A program made the position numbers and the translations under genes. From Oscillospiraceae bacterium (GTDB taxonomy: Bacteria > Bacillota > Clostridia > Oscillospirales > Acutalibacteraceae): a stretch of DNA of 64,000 nt. Position 1 is the first letter of the stretch. Each line of letters begins with the position of its first letter. The stretch covers positions 99,226 through 163,225 of the forward strand of contig CAJTCU010000006.1 in assembly GCA_910574935.1 (NCBI GenBank). The letters are read 5' to 3'. The notes under the pieces are model-generated. The model was not told the DNA's origin. It made no database searches and saw only the letters and a program-made list of their open reading frames with translations. Below are positions 37,032 through 45,940 of this stretch, in pieces.

Positions 37032-38563
37032 AGATGACAACCAAAAAAGATATTGAGCAGATCCTGTGGAACGCTTGCGATAGTTTCCGTGGCAAGATTG
37101 ACAGTTCCCGATATAAAGACTATATCCTCTCCATGCTGTTCGTAAAGTACCTCAGCGATGTTTCCAAAGAGAGGCGCGAAGGGTATATCAAACAGTATGA
37201 CGGGGATATGCGCCGGGTGGAACGGGCCATGAGCCGGGAACGCTTTGCAATGGACGAGCAGTCTACCTTCGACTATCTCTATGCCAACCGGAACGATGCT
37301 GAAATTGGCCAGAAAATCAATGTGGCACTGAACCACATCGAGGAACACAACAGTGGAAAGCTACGCAATGTATTTCGGGCTATCGACTTCAACTCCCAGG
37401 TAGACTTCGGCGAACCCAAAGAGAAGAACGCTACCCTGCGCAACCTGCTGGAGGATTTCAACGGTCTGGATCTGCGTCCCAGTCAGCTGGGTTCCGCTGA
37501 TATCATCGGAGATGCCTACGAGTACATGATTGCTATGTTCGCCTCTGACGCTGGAAAGAAGGGAGGCGAGTTCTTCACGCCAAGCCAGGTCTCTGAGCTG
37601 GTGGCTTCTCTGGTTCAGCCCAAGGAGAATGACCGAATCTACGACCCCACCTGCGGCAGTGGCGGTTTGTTGCTGAAAGCCTATAAAAAAGTACCCAGTG
37701 GCAAGGTGGCTATCTATGGCCAGGAGCTCAACGCTCAGACCTGGGCTCTCTGCACTATGAATATGTTCCTGCACGGTGTGGATGACGCCAGAATCTGGCA
37801 GGGCGATACCCTCTCCAATCCTCAGAATGTTGAGGATGATGATTTGATGAGCTTCCAGGTGGTGGTGGCAAATCCGCCGTTCAGTCTGGACAAGTGGGAC
37901 AGCGGATTCCTCTCGGAGGCCGAAGCGGACAGCAAAGGCAAGAAGAAAATGTCCGCTGAACTGGACCCTTATCACCGTTTTAATTGGGGTGTTCCTCCCA
38001 CTTCCAAAGGCGACTACGCCTTTGTGCTGCACATGCTTTCCAGCCTGGATGCGGAAAACGGCCGCATGGCGGTGGTGTTGCCTCATGGTGTTCTGTTTCG
38101 TGGAGCCAGCGAAGGAAAAATTCGCCGTCAGCTGGTTGAGATGAATCTGCTGGATGCAGTCATTGGCCTCCCTGCTAACCTGTTTTACGGCACCGGTATC
38201 CCTGCCTGTATTCTGGTATTCAAGAAGAACCGGACATGCCGGGATGTGCTGTTCATCGACGCCTCTGGGGACGGGAACTTCGAAAAGGGTAAGAACCAGA
38301 ATATCCTGCGAGACAGCAATATTAAACGTATTGTCAATGCCTATCAAGCACGGCAGAACGAAGATAAATACAGCTATGTGGCCTCCTTCGACGAGATTAA
38401 AGAGAACGACTTCAACCTGAATATTCCTCGGTATGTGGATACCTTCGAGGAAGAAGAGCTGGTAGATATCGACGAGGTGCAGCGAAGCATTGCTGATATC
38501 GAGGCGGAACTGGCCCAGGTTCAAGCACAGATGAAGAAGTATCTGAAAGAGTTGGGGTTATAA
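37028..38563 (+). CDS. hsdM: Type I restriction-modification methyltransferase subunit HsdM
   Basis: The 511-residue N6-adenine methyltransferase has an N-terminal HsdM helical domain and GGEFFTPSQVSELVASL. The SAM motif DPTCGSGG is at about 206-213, and the catalytic NPPF at about 282-285. It methylates host DNA with HsdS. The next gene starts ten bases later but is kwaB-like, not hsdS: the usual hsdM-hsdS pair is separated by the Kiwa-like module. Confidence 0.95.
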   Translation: MKMTTKKDIEQILWNACDSFRGKIDSSRYKDYILSMLFVKYLSDVSKERREGYIKQYDGDMRRVERAMSRERFAMDEQSTFDYLYANRNDAEIGQKINVALNHIEEHNSGKLRNVFRAIDFNSQVDFGEPKEKNATLRNLLEDFNGLDLRPSQLGSADIIGDAYEYMIAMFASDAGKKGGEFFTPSQVSELVASLVQPKENDRIYDPTCGSGGLLLKAYKKVPSGKVAIYGQELNAQTWALCTMNMFLHGVDDARIWQGDTLSNPQNVEDDDLMSFQVVVANPPFSLDKWDSGFLSEAEADSKGKKKMSAELDPYHRFNWGVPPTSKGDYAFVLHMLSSLDAENGRMAVVLPHGVLFRGASEGKIRRQLVEMNLLDAVIGLPANLFYGTGIPACILVFKKNRTCRDVLFIDASGDGNFEKGKNQNILRDSNIKRIVNAYQARQNEDKYSYVASFDEIKENDFNLNIPRYVDTFEEEELVDIDEVQRSIADIEAELAQVQAQMKKYLKELGL

Positions 38564-38573
38564 GGAGGATAAC

Positions 38574-39488
38574 ATGGAGCGTATTAAAGATATTATCGTT
38601 GATGATAACTCTAATGTACGTGTATATTTGCTTAAAAAGAAGGGGTATAAAGGCCAATATGAAGCCGTTGTGTTTCCTAATGCACTGGATCAAAAAATCA
38701 AGGAGACCTATGCTACGAATTATGAGCACTTTTGTGGGGAAAGAAAGATTGCAGAATACGATAGTGTGCATAGTGAAAAAGGAACAATTAAAAAAATACC
38801 ACTGGCTGACCTGCCGTATTGGAACAACATGATAGTTGCTTTATCTACCGCTGATCAGAATGGAATTATTTTAAATAAAGAGAATTTTACTGACAATTAT
38901 GCTGCCATTGTATTAGCCTATGAGAGAGTAAAAGACGATCATGTTGAGAGAGCTTATTTAATCGCGCAGTATCGCAAAGTTGAATCATGGTATAAACGTA
39001 GTGTAAAATTCGGTTTTGTAGCAAATACCATTAAACAGAAGGATGAAGAGATTTTTGTACTTAATGGTTGTATCGATACTGCAATTGTTGCTGAAGATGT
39101 CTTTGTCCTTCAGGAGACAGCTTTTGAAAAAGTATTTAGTTATTATGAAAAATCAAAGCGTACCGTTGCCGCTAAGAAAGCTGAAATTGAAAATTGGAAA
39201 TTCTTAGATAATCCAAAGTCATTTTATGAGGATGTTGTCGGCAAAAAAGGTGCGACCACGAAACTCGCACGTGCATTGGAGAAAGCAGTTGGAGATTTTT
39301 CTGCTTTAGAGCCTGCAACAGTAAAGCACACTCTTTCTCAGTATGATGAGTTTAAAGATCTTGCTTATGATAAGAATGATTGCATTAAGTTTACTCCGTC
39401 TGTAAGAGATTTGATTATAGATATTCTTCGGCTAACATATGCACGAGATTTGTTTTCTGATAGTTTGGTTCATACCAAGGGGGTATAG
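38574..39488 (+). CDS. kwaB: KwaB-like protein (DUF4868), Kiwa anti-phage system
   Basis: The 304-residue protein resembles the DUF4868/KwaB family. The C-terminal half has EEIFVLNGCIDTAIVAEDVFVLQETAFEKVF, a helical KSKRTVAAKKAEIENWKFLDN, and an end with IIDILRLTYARDLFSDSL. In Kiwa, KwaB binds DNA and works with the membrane protein KwaA after phage attachment; a KwaA-like gene follows after two bases. The ribosome site is AAGGAGG. The gene is visibly more AT-rich than hsdM or hsdR, so it was probably acquired separately. The assignment rests on pattern recall, not a search. Confidence 0.65.
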   Translation: MERIKDIIVDDNSNVRVYLLKKKGYKGQYEAVVFPNALDQKIKETYATNYEHFCGERKIAEYDSVHSEKGTIKKIPLADLPYWNNMIVALSTADQNGIILNKENFTDNYAAIVLAYERVKDDHVERAYLIAQYRKVESWYKRSVKFGFVANTIKQKDEEIFVLNGCIDTAIVAEDVFVLQETAFEKVFSYYEKSKRTVAAKKAEIENWKFLDNPKSFYEDVVGKKGATTKLARALEKAVGDFSALEPATVKHTLSQYDEFKDLAYDKNDCIKFTPSVRDLIIDILRLTYARDLFSDSLVHTKGV

Positions 39489-39490
39489 TT

Positions 39491-40075
39491 ATGCTCCGGA
39501 AGTTGGTGATGTATCTCTCTGCATTTTTACCGATGTTTTTGATTATGTGGATCAAAGAGATACTATTGGGAATCAGAAATGTACTGGACAAACCATGGAA
39601 GTATTCCTGGAAAAGTATTTATCTAAATCCATATTTGATTGGGGAAATTATAGTAATTCTTCTTATCGGACTAGTATTGCATTGTTTGCTGAAACGTAAT
39701 CAAAGGACCAGCGTGTATACTATAACGCTTAAAACAGTAAAAAATCGGTCTGTGGAATACTATCTTGCATACTATTCGCTGTTTATTTTGGCCCTAATTG
39801 AATTTTCGCTAACAGATCCAATCGATTTGACGGTTTTATTACTTTTACTTTTTGTATTGGGTATTGTTTATATCAAAAATGATCTCTTCTTTATGAATCC
39901 TACAGTTAACATTTTTCAGAGCTATATCTATGAAGTCGAGTACGAGACACATCAAACTACTATATCAAAACTTATTATCTCTCCGATAAAACTTTCGGAA
40001 GGGAACATCATAGATATTGATGTTTCAGAGTTTGAGTTTACCTTTTTTAGGAGGAAACATGAAGACAGAAACTAA
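39491..40075 (+). CDS. kwaA: KwaA-like four-helix membrane protein, Kiwa anti-phage system
   Basis: The 194-residue protein has four hydrophobic helices: LVMYLSAFLPMFLIMW, YLIGEIIVILLIGLVLHCLL, YYLAYYSLFILALIEF and LTVLLLLLFVLGIVYI. After helix four comes the segment KNDLFFMNPTVNIFQSYIYEV, which resembles the ...NPTLxLLGxRIYKV signature of KwaA. A soluble end of about 60 residues follows. KwaA forms the membrane part of Kiwa. The gene order here, kwaB then kwaA, is the reverse of the usual kwaA-kwaB. It overlaps hsdS by 17 bases. Confidence 0.68.
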   Translation: MLRKLVMYLSAFLPMFLIMWIKEILLGIRNVLDKPWKYSWKSIYLNPYLIGEIIVILLIGLVLHCLLKRNQRTSVYTITLKTVKNRSVEYYLAYYSLFILALIEFSLTDPIDLTVLLLLLFVLGIVYIKNDLFFMNPTVNIFQSYIYEVEYETHQTTISKLIISPIKLSEGNIIDIDVSEFEFTFFRRKHEDRN

Positions 40076-41333
40076 GCAGCGAATAGATCAAATCCGGCAC
40101 GGAAATGTTCCAGAGGGATATAAAAAAACAAAAGCAGGTATTCTCCCTGTCGATTGGGATGTGCATATGCTTGGAGATTGCCTTAGCCGTGTGGAGAAAC
40201 CGGTGGAGGTTAAGCCTAACGAATTGTACACTCAAATCGGTATCCGTTCCCATGGAAAAGGCCTCTTCTATAAAGAACCCATTACAGGTGCAGCGCTGGG
40301 AAACAAGGCGGTCTTTTGGATTGAGCCGGACTGCTTTATCGTGAATATTGTTTTCGCATGGGAACAGGCAATCGGGAAGACCACACAATCTGAAGTAGGA
40401 ATGATTGGCTCCCACCGTTTTCCAATGTACCGTCCAGTAAACGATAGAGTTGATGTCGATTACCTGATTTCTTATTTTTTGACAAAACGAGGAACCGATA
40501 TTCTGGAGGCAGCCTCTCCTGGAGGAGCAGGGCGAAACAAAACTCTGGGGCAAGATCGCTTTTTAAAAAGCAAAATCATACTGCCACCCATTGAAGAACA
40601 ACGAAAAATTGCTGCCATCCTCACCACCCAGGACAAAGTAATTGAGCTGAAAGAAAAACGCCTTGCGGATAAGCAGCGGCAGAGAAAGTATCTTATGCAG
40701 CAGCTTTTGACCGGTAGAAAGCGTCTTCCAGGGTTTAGTGGTGAGTGGAAAAATATAAAACTATGCGAGGTTCTTTCTGAGCGAAAAGAGAAGAATGTCG
40801 AGCAAAATTTGAGAATTTGTTCGGTAGCAGTTCAAAAAGGTGTAGTAGACCAAGTTGAACATTTAGGAAGAAGCTATGCAGCAAATGATACTTCAAACTA
40901 TTCTGTGGCTCATTATGGAGATATCATATACACCAAAAGTCCTACCGGAGATTTTCTATATGGAATTGTTAAGCAGAACTTATTGCAGGAAACTGTTGCA
41001 GTTTCGCCGCTATATGGAGTATTTATACCCATGACATTTGGTCTTGGATACTTTTTACACACATATTTTCAATCTGCTATTTGTGCGCGAAATTATCTGT
41101 TGCCAATTGTACAGAAAGGGGCAAAAAACACAATTAACATTACAAATGATACATTTATCTCGAACAAATTGTATTTGCCTATTGATGCAGAAGAACAAAA
41201 AGCGATAGCGGATACTTTTATTGCCGCTGACCGAGAAATCGACCTGCTCCAGCAGGACATCGAGCAGGAAAAACAAAAGAAAAAAGCCCTGATGCAACTA
41301 CTGTTGACGGGCATTGTGAGGGTGAAAGTGTGA
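40059..41333 (+). CDS. hsdS: Type I restriction-modification specificity subunit HsdS (two recognition domains)
   Basis: 424 residues from the ATG at 40059 behind TTTAGGAGG. Two target-recognition domains, each followed by the conserved helical spacer: LPPIEEQRKIAAILTTQDKVIELKEKRL and LPIDAEEQKAIADTFIAADREIDLLQQDI. Repeated ends QRKYLMQQLLTGRKRLPGF and KKALMQLLLTGIVRV mark the two halves. It gives bipartite DNA recognition to HsdM and HsdR. It overlaps kwaA upstream and the phosphatase-like gene downstream, so all are in one transcript. Confidence 0.93.
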   Translation: MKTETKQRIDQIRHGNVPEGYKKTKAGILPVDWDVHMLGDCLSRVEKPVEVKPNELYTQIGIRSHGKGLFYKEPITGAALGNKAVFWIEPDCFIVNIVFAWEQAIGKTTQSEVGMIGSHRFPMYRPVNDRVDVDYLISYFLTKRGTDILEAASPGGAGRNKTLGQDRFLKSKIILPPIEEQRKIAAILTTQDKVIELKEKRLADKQRQRKYLMQQLLTGRKRLPGFSGEWKNIKLCEVLSERKEKNVEQNLRICSVAVQKGVVDQVEHLGRSYAANDTSNYSVAHYGDIIYTKSPTGDFLYGIVKQNLLQETVAVSPLYGVFIPMTFGLGYFLHTYFQSAICARNYLLPIVQKGAKNTINITNDTFISNKLYLPIDAEEQKAIADTFIAADREIDLLQQDIEQEKQKKKALMQLLLTGIVRVKV

Positions 41334-41848
41334 AAGAGATATATCATGACATTTTTATCGGCAATGAGCAAGATTACTATGCAATACAGCGGGAGAGAAA
41401 TTGGACAATCCTACATTGCTGTAAGCATCCATTTCACTGCCAATTTGTAGGGTATCGTGGCACTTTACCTCCTACCCATCCCAATTATGCGTTAAAGCGC
41501 ATTGAAAATGAAATGGCACTTAATCTTGTTGACATGGATCGGTTTAGTGAAAATTATTTGGACTTTAATCGAGATATGTTTGATACCGCTTTTTCATTTT
41601 TGGATGAGTATAGACTTCAGAGGTACAAAATCCTTATTCATTGCAACCAGGGGGAATCGCGGGCTCCAACAATTGGCTTACTATATATTGCACGCTTGGG
41701 GGCATTCAAATATGCCGATTTCGATACCTCTGTTCAAAAATTAAAGGAAATATACCCTGTATATATGCCGAAAAGAAATATATTTTTGACTGTTAAGTCC
41801 CTTTGGAGAGACTTTGTACAGAATCCAGTAGAGGAGGTGAATACATAA
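41330..41848 (+). CDS. Dual-specificity-phosphatase-like protein in the defence operon
   Basis: The 172-residue protein contains the Cys-phosphatase loop HCNQGESRAPT (Cys105, Arg111; H-C-x5-R). Upstream Asp residues in NLVDMDRF could serve as general acid, and GLLYIARLG follows as the helix after the P-loop. This fits tyrosine/dual-specificity phosphatases or related RNA/inositol phosphatases. It starts at GTG (41330), overlaps hsdS by four bases and shares one base with the next gene. Its substrate is unknown; a link to defence is inferred from the operon. Confidence 0.75.
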   Translation: MKEIYHDIFIGNEQDYYAIQRERNWTILHCCKHPFHCQFVGYRGTLPPTHPNYALKRIENEMALNLVDMDRFSENYLDFNRDMFDTAFSFLDEYRLQRYKILIHCNQGESRAPTIGLLYIARLGAFKYADFDTSVQKLKEIYPVYMPKRNIFLTVKSLWRDFVQNPVEEVNT

Positions 41849-42021
41849 TGGCAACCAATCCCCCCAGCGGTGACGGACATAGAAACGGTGCGGTAAAAGA
41901 CCGTTCTCAGACTTTCAACCCTGTTACAAAACAATGGGTAAAACGAGACAGTGACATCGGTCGTTTTATGGATGTCAAAAAGGATGGAACTCCTTTTAAG
42001 GGAGTCCGCAAAGAAAAGTAA
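41848..42021 (+). CDS. 57-residue basic protein between the phosphatase and hsdR
   Basis: MATNPPSGDGHRNGAVKDRS at the start, with a TKQWVKRDSDIGRFMDVKKDG block and an end GTPFKGVRKEK. A strong GAGGAGGTG ribosome site precedes it. I recall near-identical small proteins next to type I restriction genes in many Firmicutes, with no assigned function. It is rich in Lys/Arg and Gly and may bind nucleic acid or a subunit; that is inference. Confidence 0.7.
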   Translation: MATNPPSGDGHRNGAVKDRSQTFNPVTKQWVKRDSDIGRFMDVKKDGTPFKGVRKEK

Positions 42022-42100
42022 ATCCAGAGACAGGAGAGCGAGGCGGGATTTCCCGCCCCGCTATTCCTGCTTTTACTGATATTTCCGAAAGGAGGCAACC

Positions 42101-45100
42101 ATGGACAAATCCCTGTACTTAGAAAAGAATATCAGCCAGCAGCCGGCCATTGATCTGCTGCGGTCCATAGGCTATACCTATATATCACCGGAGGACTGCG
42201 AGGCGCAGAGAGGCAGCCGATACCATGTGCTGCTGAAAGACATTCTCCGAGGCCAGCTGCGGCGGCTCAATCGCTATGCCTTCGCCGGTGCGGAAAACGA
42301 GTTTTCCGCCGCCAACATCGAGCGGGCTATGGAAGATCTGGATGAGCCTTTAACTGACGGCCTGATCCGCTCCAGTGAAAAAATCTATGATGCCCTGTTG
42401 CTGGGCAAAAGCTATCCAGAGACTGTAGGTGAGGGCAAAACCCTCAGTTTCAATCTGAAATACATTGACTGGGAACATCCGGAGAACAACCTGTTCCATG
42501 TTACCGAGGAGTTTGCAGTAGACAGTCGGGACAAGCTTCACAACGCTCGTCCGGATATTGTGCTGTTTATCAACGGTATCCCCTTCGCTGTCATTGAGTG
42601 TAAAACGTCCCAGATCAGCGTGGAGCAGGCTGTGGAGCAGAATATCCGCAACCAGCAAAAAGAGTATATCCCACAGCTCTACAAATTTGTTCAGATTGTG
42701 ATGGCTACCAATAAAAACGCGGTGAAGTATGCCACCACCGGCACGCCTAAGAAGTTCTGGAATATTTGGAAGGAGCAAGATACTGCTTTTCTGGAAGAGG
42801 CACTGGCCCAGCATATAACTGACCGCACCCCCACTGAGCAGGATCTGAATCTGATTTCTCTGTTCAGCAAAGAACGGGTCATGGAACTGATCCGGTACTT
42901 TGTGCTCTTTGACGCCAATGTAAAGAAGATTTGCCGGTATCAGCAGTATTTCGCTATCAAAGAAATAATCAAAACCATTCAGCAGCCGGATGAAAAGGGC
43001 GACCGTCAAAGTGGCGTCATCTGGCACACTCAGGGCAGCGGCAAGAGCCTGACCATAGTTATGCTGGCAAAGTATATCTTAATGGAACTGTCCGACTGTA
43101 ACCCGAAAGTAGTCGTTGTCACGGACCGCAAGGAACTGGATCGGCAAATTGCTGCCACCTTTGCGCACACCCGCCTCAATCCGGCCCGGGCCACCAGTGG
43201 ACGGAATCTGGTGGAGCTGCTGAATAACGGCAAGGCGGATGTGGTTACTACCATCATCAATAAGTTCAACACCGCTGAGAAAATGGAGCATAAAAACTTT
43301 TCACGGGATGTGTTCCTGCTGGTGGATGAGAGCCACCGATCCAACTATGGCCTGCTGGCTACGAAAATGAGAGCGGTATTCCCCAATGCCTGCTACATCG
43401 GCTTTACCGGAACGCCTTTGATGAAAAAAGAGAAGAATACCATGGCGAAGTTCGGAAAGCTGATCCATAAATATACCATCAAGGATGGCGTGGAAGATGG
43501 AGCCATTGTGCCGCTCATTTACGAAGGCCGCTTTGTGGAACAGAATGTGGACGAGGCAAATATCGACCTCTGGTTCAAACAGACCACCAAGCGGCTTACG
43601 GAAGCGCAGCGGGATGATCTTTCCCGGAAATGGAGCAGCATTCGCCGCCTGACCTCTACCGATGCTCGTATCAAGCGGATTGCTCTGGACATCAATGAGC
43701 ACTTCATCGAAGGATACAAAGACACTGGCTTTAAAGCTATGCTGGCCACTAACTACAAGCGGGATGCGATTCGGTATCTGGAATGTTTTGAGCAATTTGG
43801 GGATTTGAACTGTGCTGTGGTGATCTCACCGCCTGATCTGCGGGAAAGTGTAGACGATATAGACGAGGGTGCCGACGATAAGGTCATTGCCTACTGGAAT
43901 AAAATGATGAACCGCTACGGTGACGCAGATGCCTACGAAGAGGCAATGAAGAACCAGTTCTGCGCAGGGGACATCGATATTCTCATCGTGTGCAGTAAGT
44001 TGCTTACCGGCTTTGATGCCCCCATCTGCCAGGTACTCTACATCGACAAAGAGTTGAAAGAACACGGTCTGCTCCAGGCTATCGCCCGCACCAATCGTCT
44101 ATATGAAGGCAAGGACTACGGTCTCATTGTGGACTACCGTGGACTGATTGAAAAGCTGGATACCGCTATGGATCTGTACAGCGGCGCCGGGCTGGAGAAC
44201 TTTGACGGCGGAGACCTGAAGGGTGTCGTGGTGGATGTTATGTCCTCTGTGGCTGGCCTGCGGGAAGCCTATACCCGGCTGACGGAACTGTTTGCAGACT
44301 TGAAAAATCCGTGCGACACCGAAGAAGTGGAAGTGTTTCTTGCTGACGATAAGAAGCGAGAGAACTTTTATAATCTTCTCTGTGCTTTTGGTAAAGCGTT
44401 AAATATGGTGCTGAATGCGGAACAGGCTTATACAGCCGTTCCGAAAGATGAATTGAAGCAGTATCAAAACACCTTTATCTTTTTCTCTAAGGTACGCCGC
44501 AGCGTGAAAATTCGTTACTGCGATGCCATTGATAACCGGGAATATGAGCCGCTGATGCAAAATCTTCTTGATACACACCTCTCGGTAGCTGGCCTGAAGC
44601 AAATTACCAGCCCCATTGATATTCTAAACAAGGATGACTTTGAGCGGGAATTGGAGGAATTGGGATCTCTTCGAGCAAAGGCAGATGCTATTACCAGCAA
44701 ATTGACCCGCAGTATCAGCGAAAAGTATCAGGAGAATCCCGCCTATTACGACAGTTTCTCCAAGCGGATCAAGGACGCATTGGAGCAGTACAAGGAAAAG
44801 GTAATCTCTGAGGCCGAATATCTGGCAAAGATGCGTACCATCATGGAAGACTATCACACTGGGAAAAGCACCGTGACCTATCCGGAATCCATCAAAAATA
44901 ATGTTCACGCCCAGGCGATTTATGGTGTTCTGTCAGCGGTGTTTGATGAAGCAAAGGAAGCAGAAGTTTCTCCTGATTTTGCTGCAGAGATTGCGGAAGA
45001 GATTACAAAAATTGTGGCCAATCACAGTCAAGTGGATTGGAGCAACAACAAAACAATCCACGATCGAATCTCGCAGGATATTGATGACCTTTTTTATGAC

Positions 45101-45190
45101 TATGAGAAAGAATGGGGATTAAAACTGTCTTTTGACACCATTGATAAGATCATCGAAAATGTTAAAACAGTAGCACTTCGGAGGTTTTGA
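42101..45190 (+). CDS. hsdR: Type I restriction subunit HsdR
   Basis: The 1029-residue motor-endonuclease has an N-terminal PD-(D/E)xK nuclease: Asp152 in NARPDIVLF, with Glu166 and Lys168 in AVIECKTSQ. The SF2 translocase has Walker A QGSGKS (about 311-316), DESH at 409-412, TGTPL, and the later DILIVCSKLLTGFDAP and QAIARTNR motifs. The C-terminal helical region binds HsdM. All key residues are intact, so the system can restrict. The ATG follows a GGAGGC site. Confidence 0.96.
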   Translation: MDKSLYLEKNISQQPAIDLLRSIGYTYISPEDCEAQRGSRYHVLLKDILRGQLRRLNRYAFAGAENEFSAANIERAMEDLDEPLTDGLIRSSEKIYDALLLGKSYPETVGEGKTLSFNLKYIDWEHPENNLFHVTEEFAVDSRDKLHNARPDIVLFINGIPFAVIECKTSQISVEQAVEQNIRNQQKEYIPQLYKFVQIVMATNKNAVKYATTGTPKKFWNIWKEQDTAFLEEALAQHITDRTPTEQDLNLISLFSKERVMELIRYFVLFDANVKKICRYQQYFAIKEIIKTIQQPDEKGDRQSGVIWHTQGSGKSLTIVMLAKYILMELSDCNPKVVVVTDRKELDRQIAATFAHTRLNPARATSGRNLVELLNNGKADVVTTIINKFNTAEKMEHKNFSRDVFLLVDESHRSNYGLLATKMRAVFPNACYIGFTGTPLMKKEKNTMAKFGKLIHKYTIKDGVEDGAIVPLIYEGRFVEQNVDEANIDLWFKQTTKRLTEAQRDDLSRKWSSIRRLTSTDARIKRIALDINEHFIEGYKDTGFKAMLATNYKRDAIRYLECFEQFGDLNCAVVISPPDLRESVDDIDEGADDKVIAYWNKMMNRYGDADAYEEAMKNQFCAGDIDILIVCSKLLTGFDAPICQVLYIDKELKEHGLLQAIARTNRLYEGKDYGLIVDYRGLIEKLDTAMDLYSGAGLENFDGGDLKGVVVDVMSSVAGLREAYTRLTELFADLKNPCDTEEVEVFLADDKKRENFYNLLCAFGKALNMVLNAEQAYTAVPKDELKQYQNTFIFFSKVRRSVKIRYCDAIDNREYEPLMQNLLDTHLSVAGLKQITSPIDILNKDDFERELEELGSLRAKADAITSKLTRSISEKYQENPAYYDSFSKRIKDALEQYKEKVISEAEYLAKMRTIMEDYHTGKSTVTYPESIKNNVHAQAIYGVLSAVFDEAKEAEVSPDFAAEIAEEITKIVANHSQVDWSNNKTIHDRISQDIDDLFYDYEKEWGLKLSFDTIDKIIENVKTVALRRF

Positions 45191-45195
45191 CAACA

Positions 45196-45921
45196 ATGGC
45201 ACAGGCAAGAACCGTCTTATATGAAAATAATGAGATCCACTATCTGCTGGAACAGAAGCCGGTGAAAAATCTCAATCTGCGGATTCATAAGGATTGTATG
45301 GTTTATGTTTCAGCTAATCCAGATGTCCCAGCTGAAAAAGTTGACGATTTTGTAGTGAGCAAAGGAGCCTATATCCGTTCAGCACAAAGAAAGTTTCGTG
45401 AGATGGCACAGTATGCACCTCAGCCCAAGCAATATGTCAGTGGAGAGACTTTCTATCTGCTAGGAAGAGGAGTTCGACTGAAAGTGGAGAAAAATCTGCG
45501 GGACACAATTTCCTCCGATGGGATATTTTTGCAACTTTATGTGAAAGACACCGAAGACTTTGCGAAAAAGCAAAGGATGGTGACTCGTTACCTGGATGAG
45601 CAATGTCGAACTATTTTTGGAGAGATTATTTCAGAAATCTACCCAGTATTCAAAAAATATGGAGTGCCTATGCCGACATTACGGATTCGTGATATGGAGA
45701 CACGGTGGGGCTCTTGCTTGGCAAAAAAGGGGGTTATTACACTGAACAAGCGTTTACTGGAAGCCCCCCGAAACTGTATCGAATATGTCGTAATGCATGA
45801 GCTCTGTCATTTTATCCACCCAAATCATTCAAAGCATTTTTATAGTTTTTTGGCCATGCTAATGCCTGATTGGAAAGAACGCAAGACAGTTTTAGATCGT
45901 AGTGCAACATTTTGGCTATAA
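45196..45921 (+). CDS. YgjP-like metallopeptidase (DUF45)
   Basis: 241 residues from the ATG at 45196, eleven bases after GGAGG; a TTG at 45187 overlapping the hsdR stop is less likely. The zinc site HELCH is at about 201-205, in YVVMHELCHFIHPNHSKHF with a third His. The family block RWGSC at about 170-174 is present. DUF45 proteins are SprT/zincin relatives that often follow hsdR genes. A role in processing restriction subunits or DNA-protein products is only inferred. Confidence 0.88.
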   Translation: MAQARTVLYENNEIHYLLEQKPVKNLNLRIHKDCMVYVSANPDVPAEKVDDFVVSKGAYIRSAQRKFREMAQYAPQPKQYVSGETFYLLGRGVRLKVEKNLRDTISSDGIFLQLYVKDTEDFAKKQRMVTRYLDEQCRTIFGEIISEIYPVFKKYGVPMPTLRIRDMETRWGSCLAKKGVITLNKRLLEAPRNCIEYVVMHELCHFIHPNHSKHFYSFLAMLMPDWKERKTVLDRSATFWL

Positions 45922-45940
45922 ACGATAGGGAGGAAAAATA

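Noticed and set aside
37361..38524. 387-codon open frame antisense to hsdM
   Set aside because: Shadow of hsdM; no start site or family pattern.
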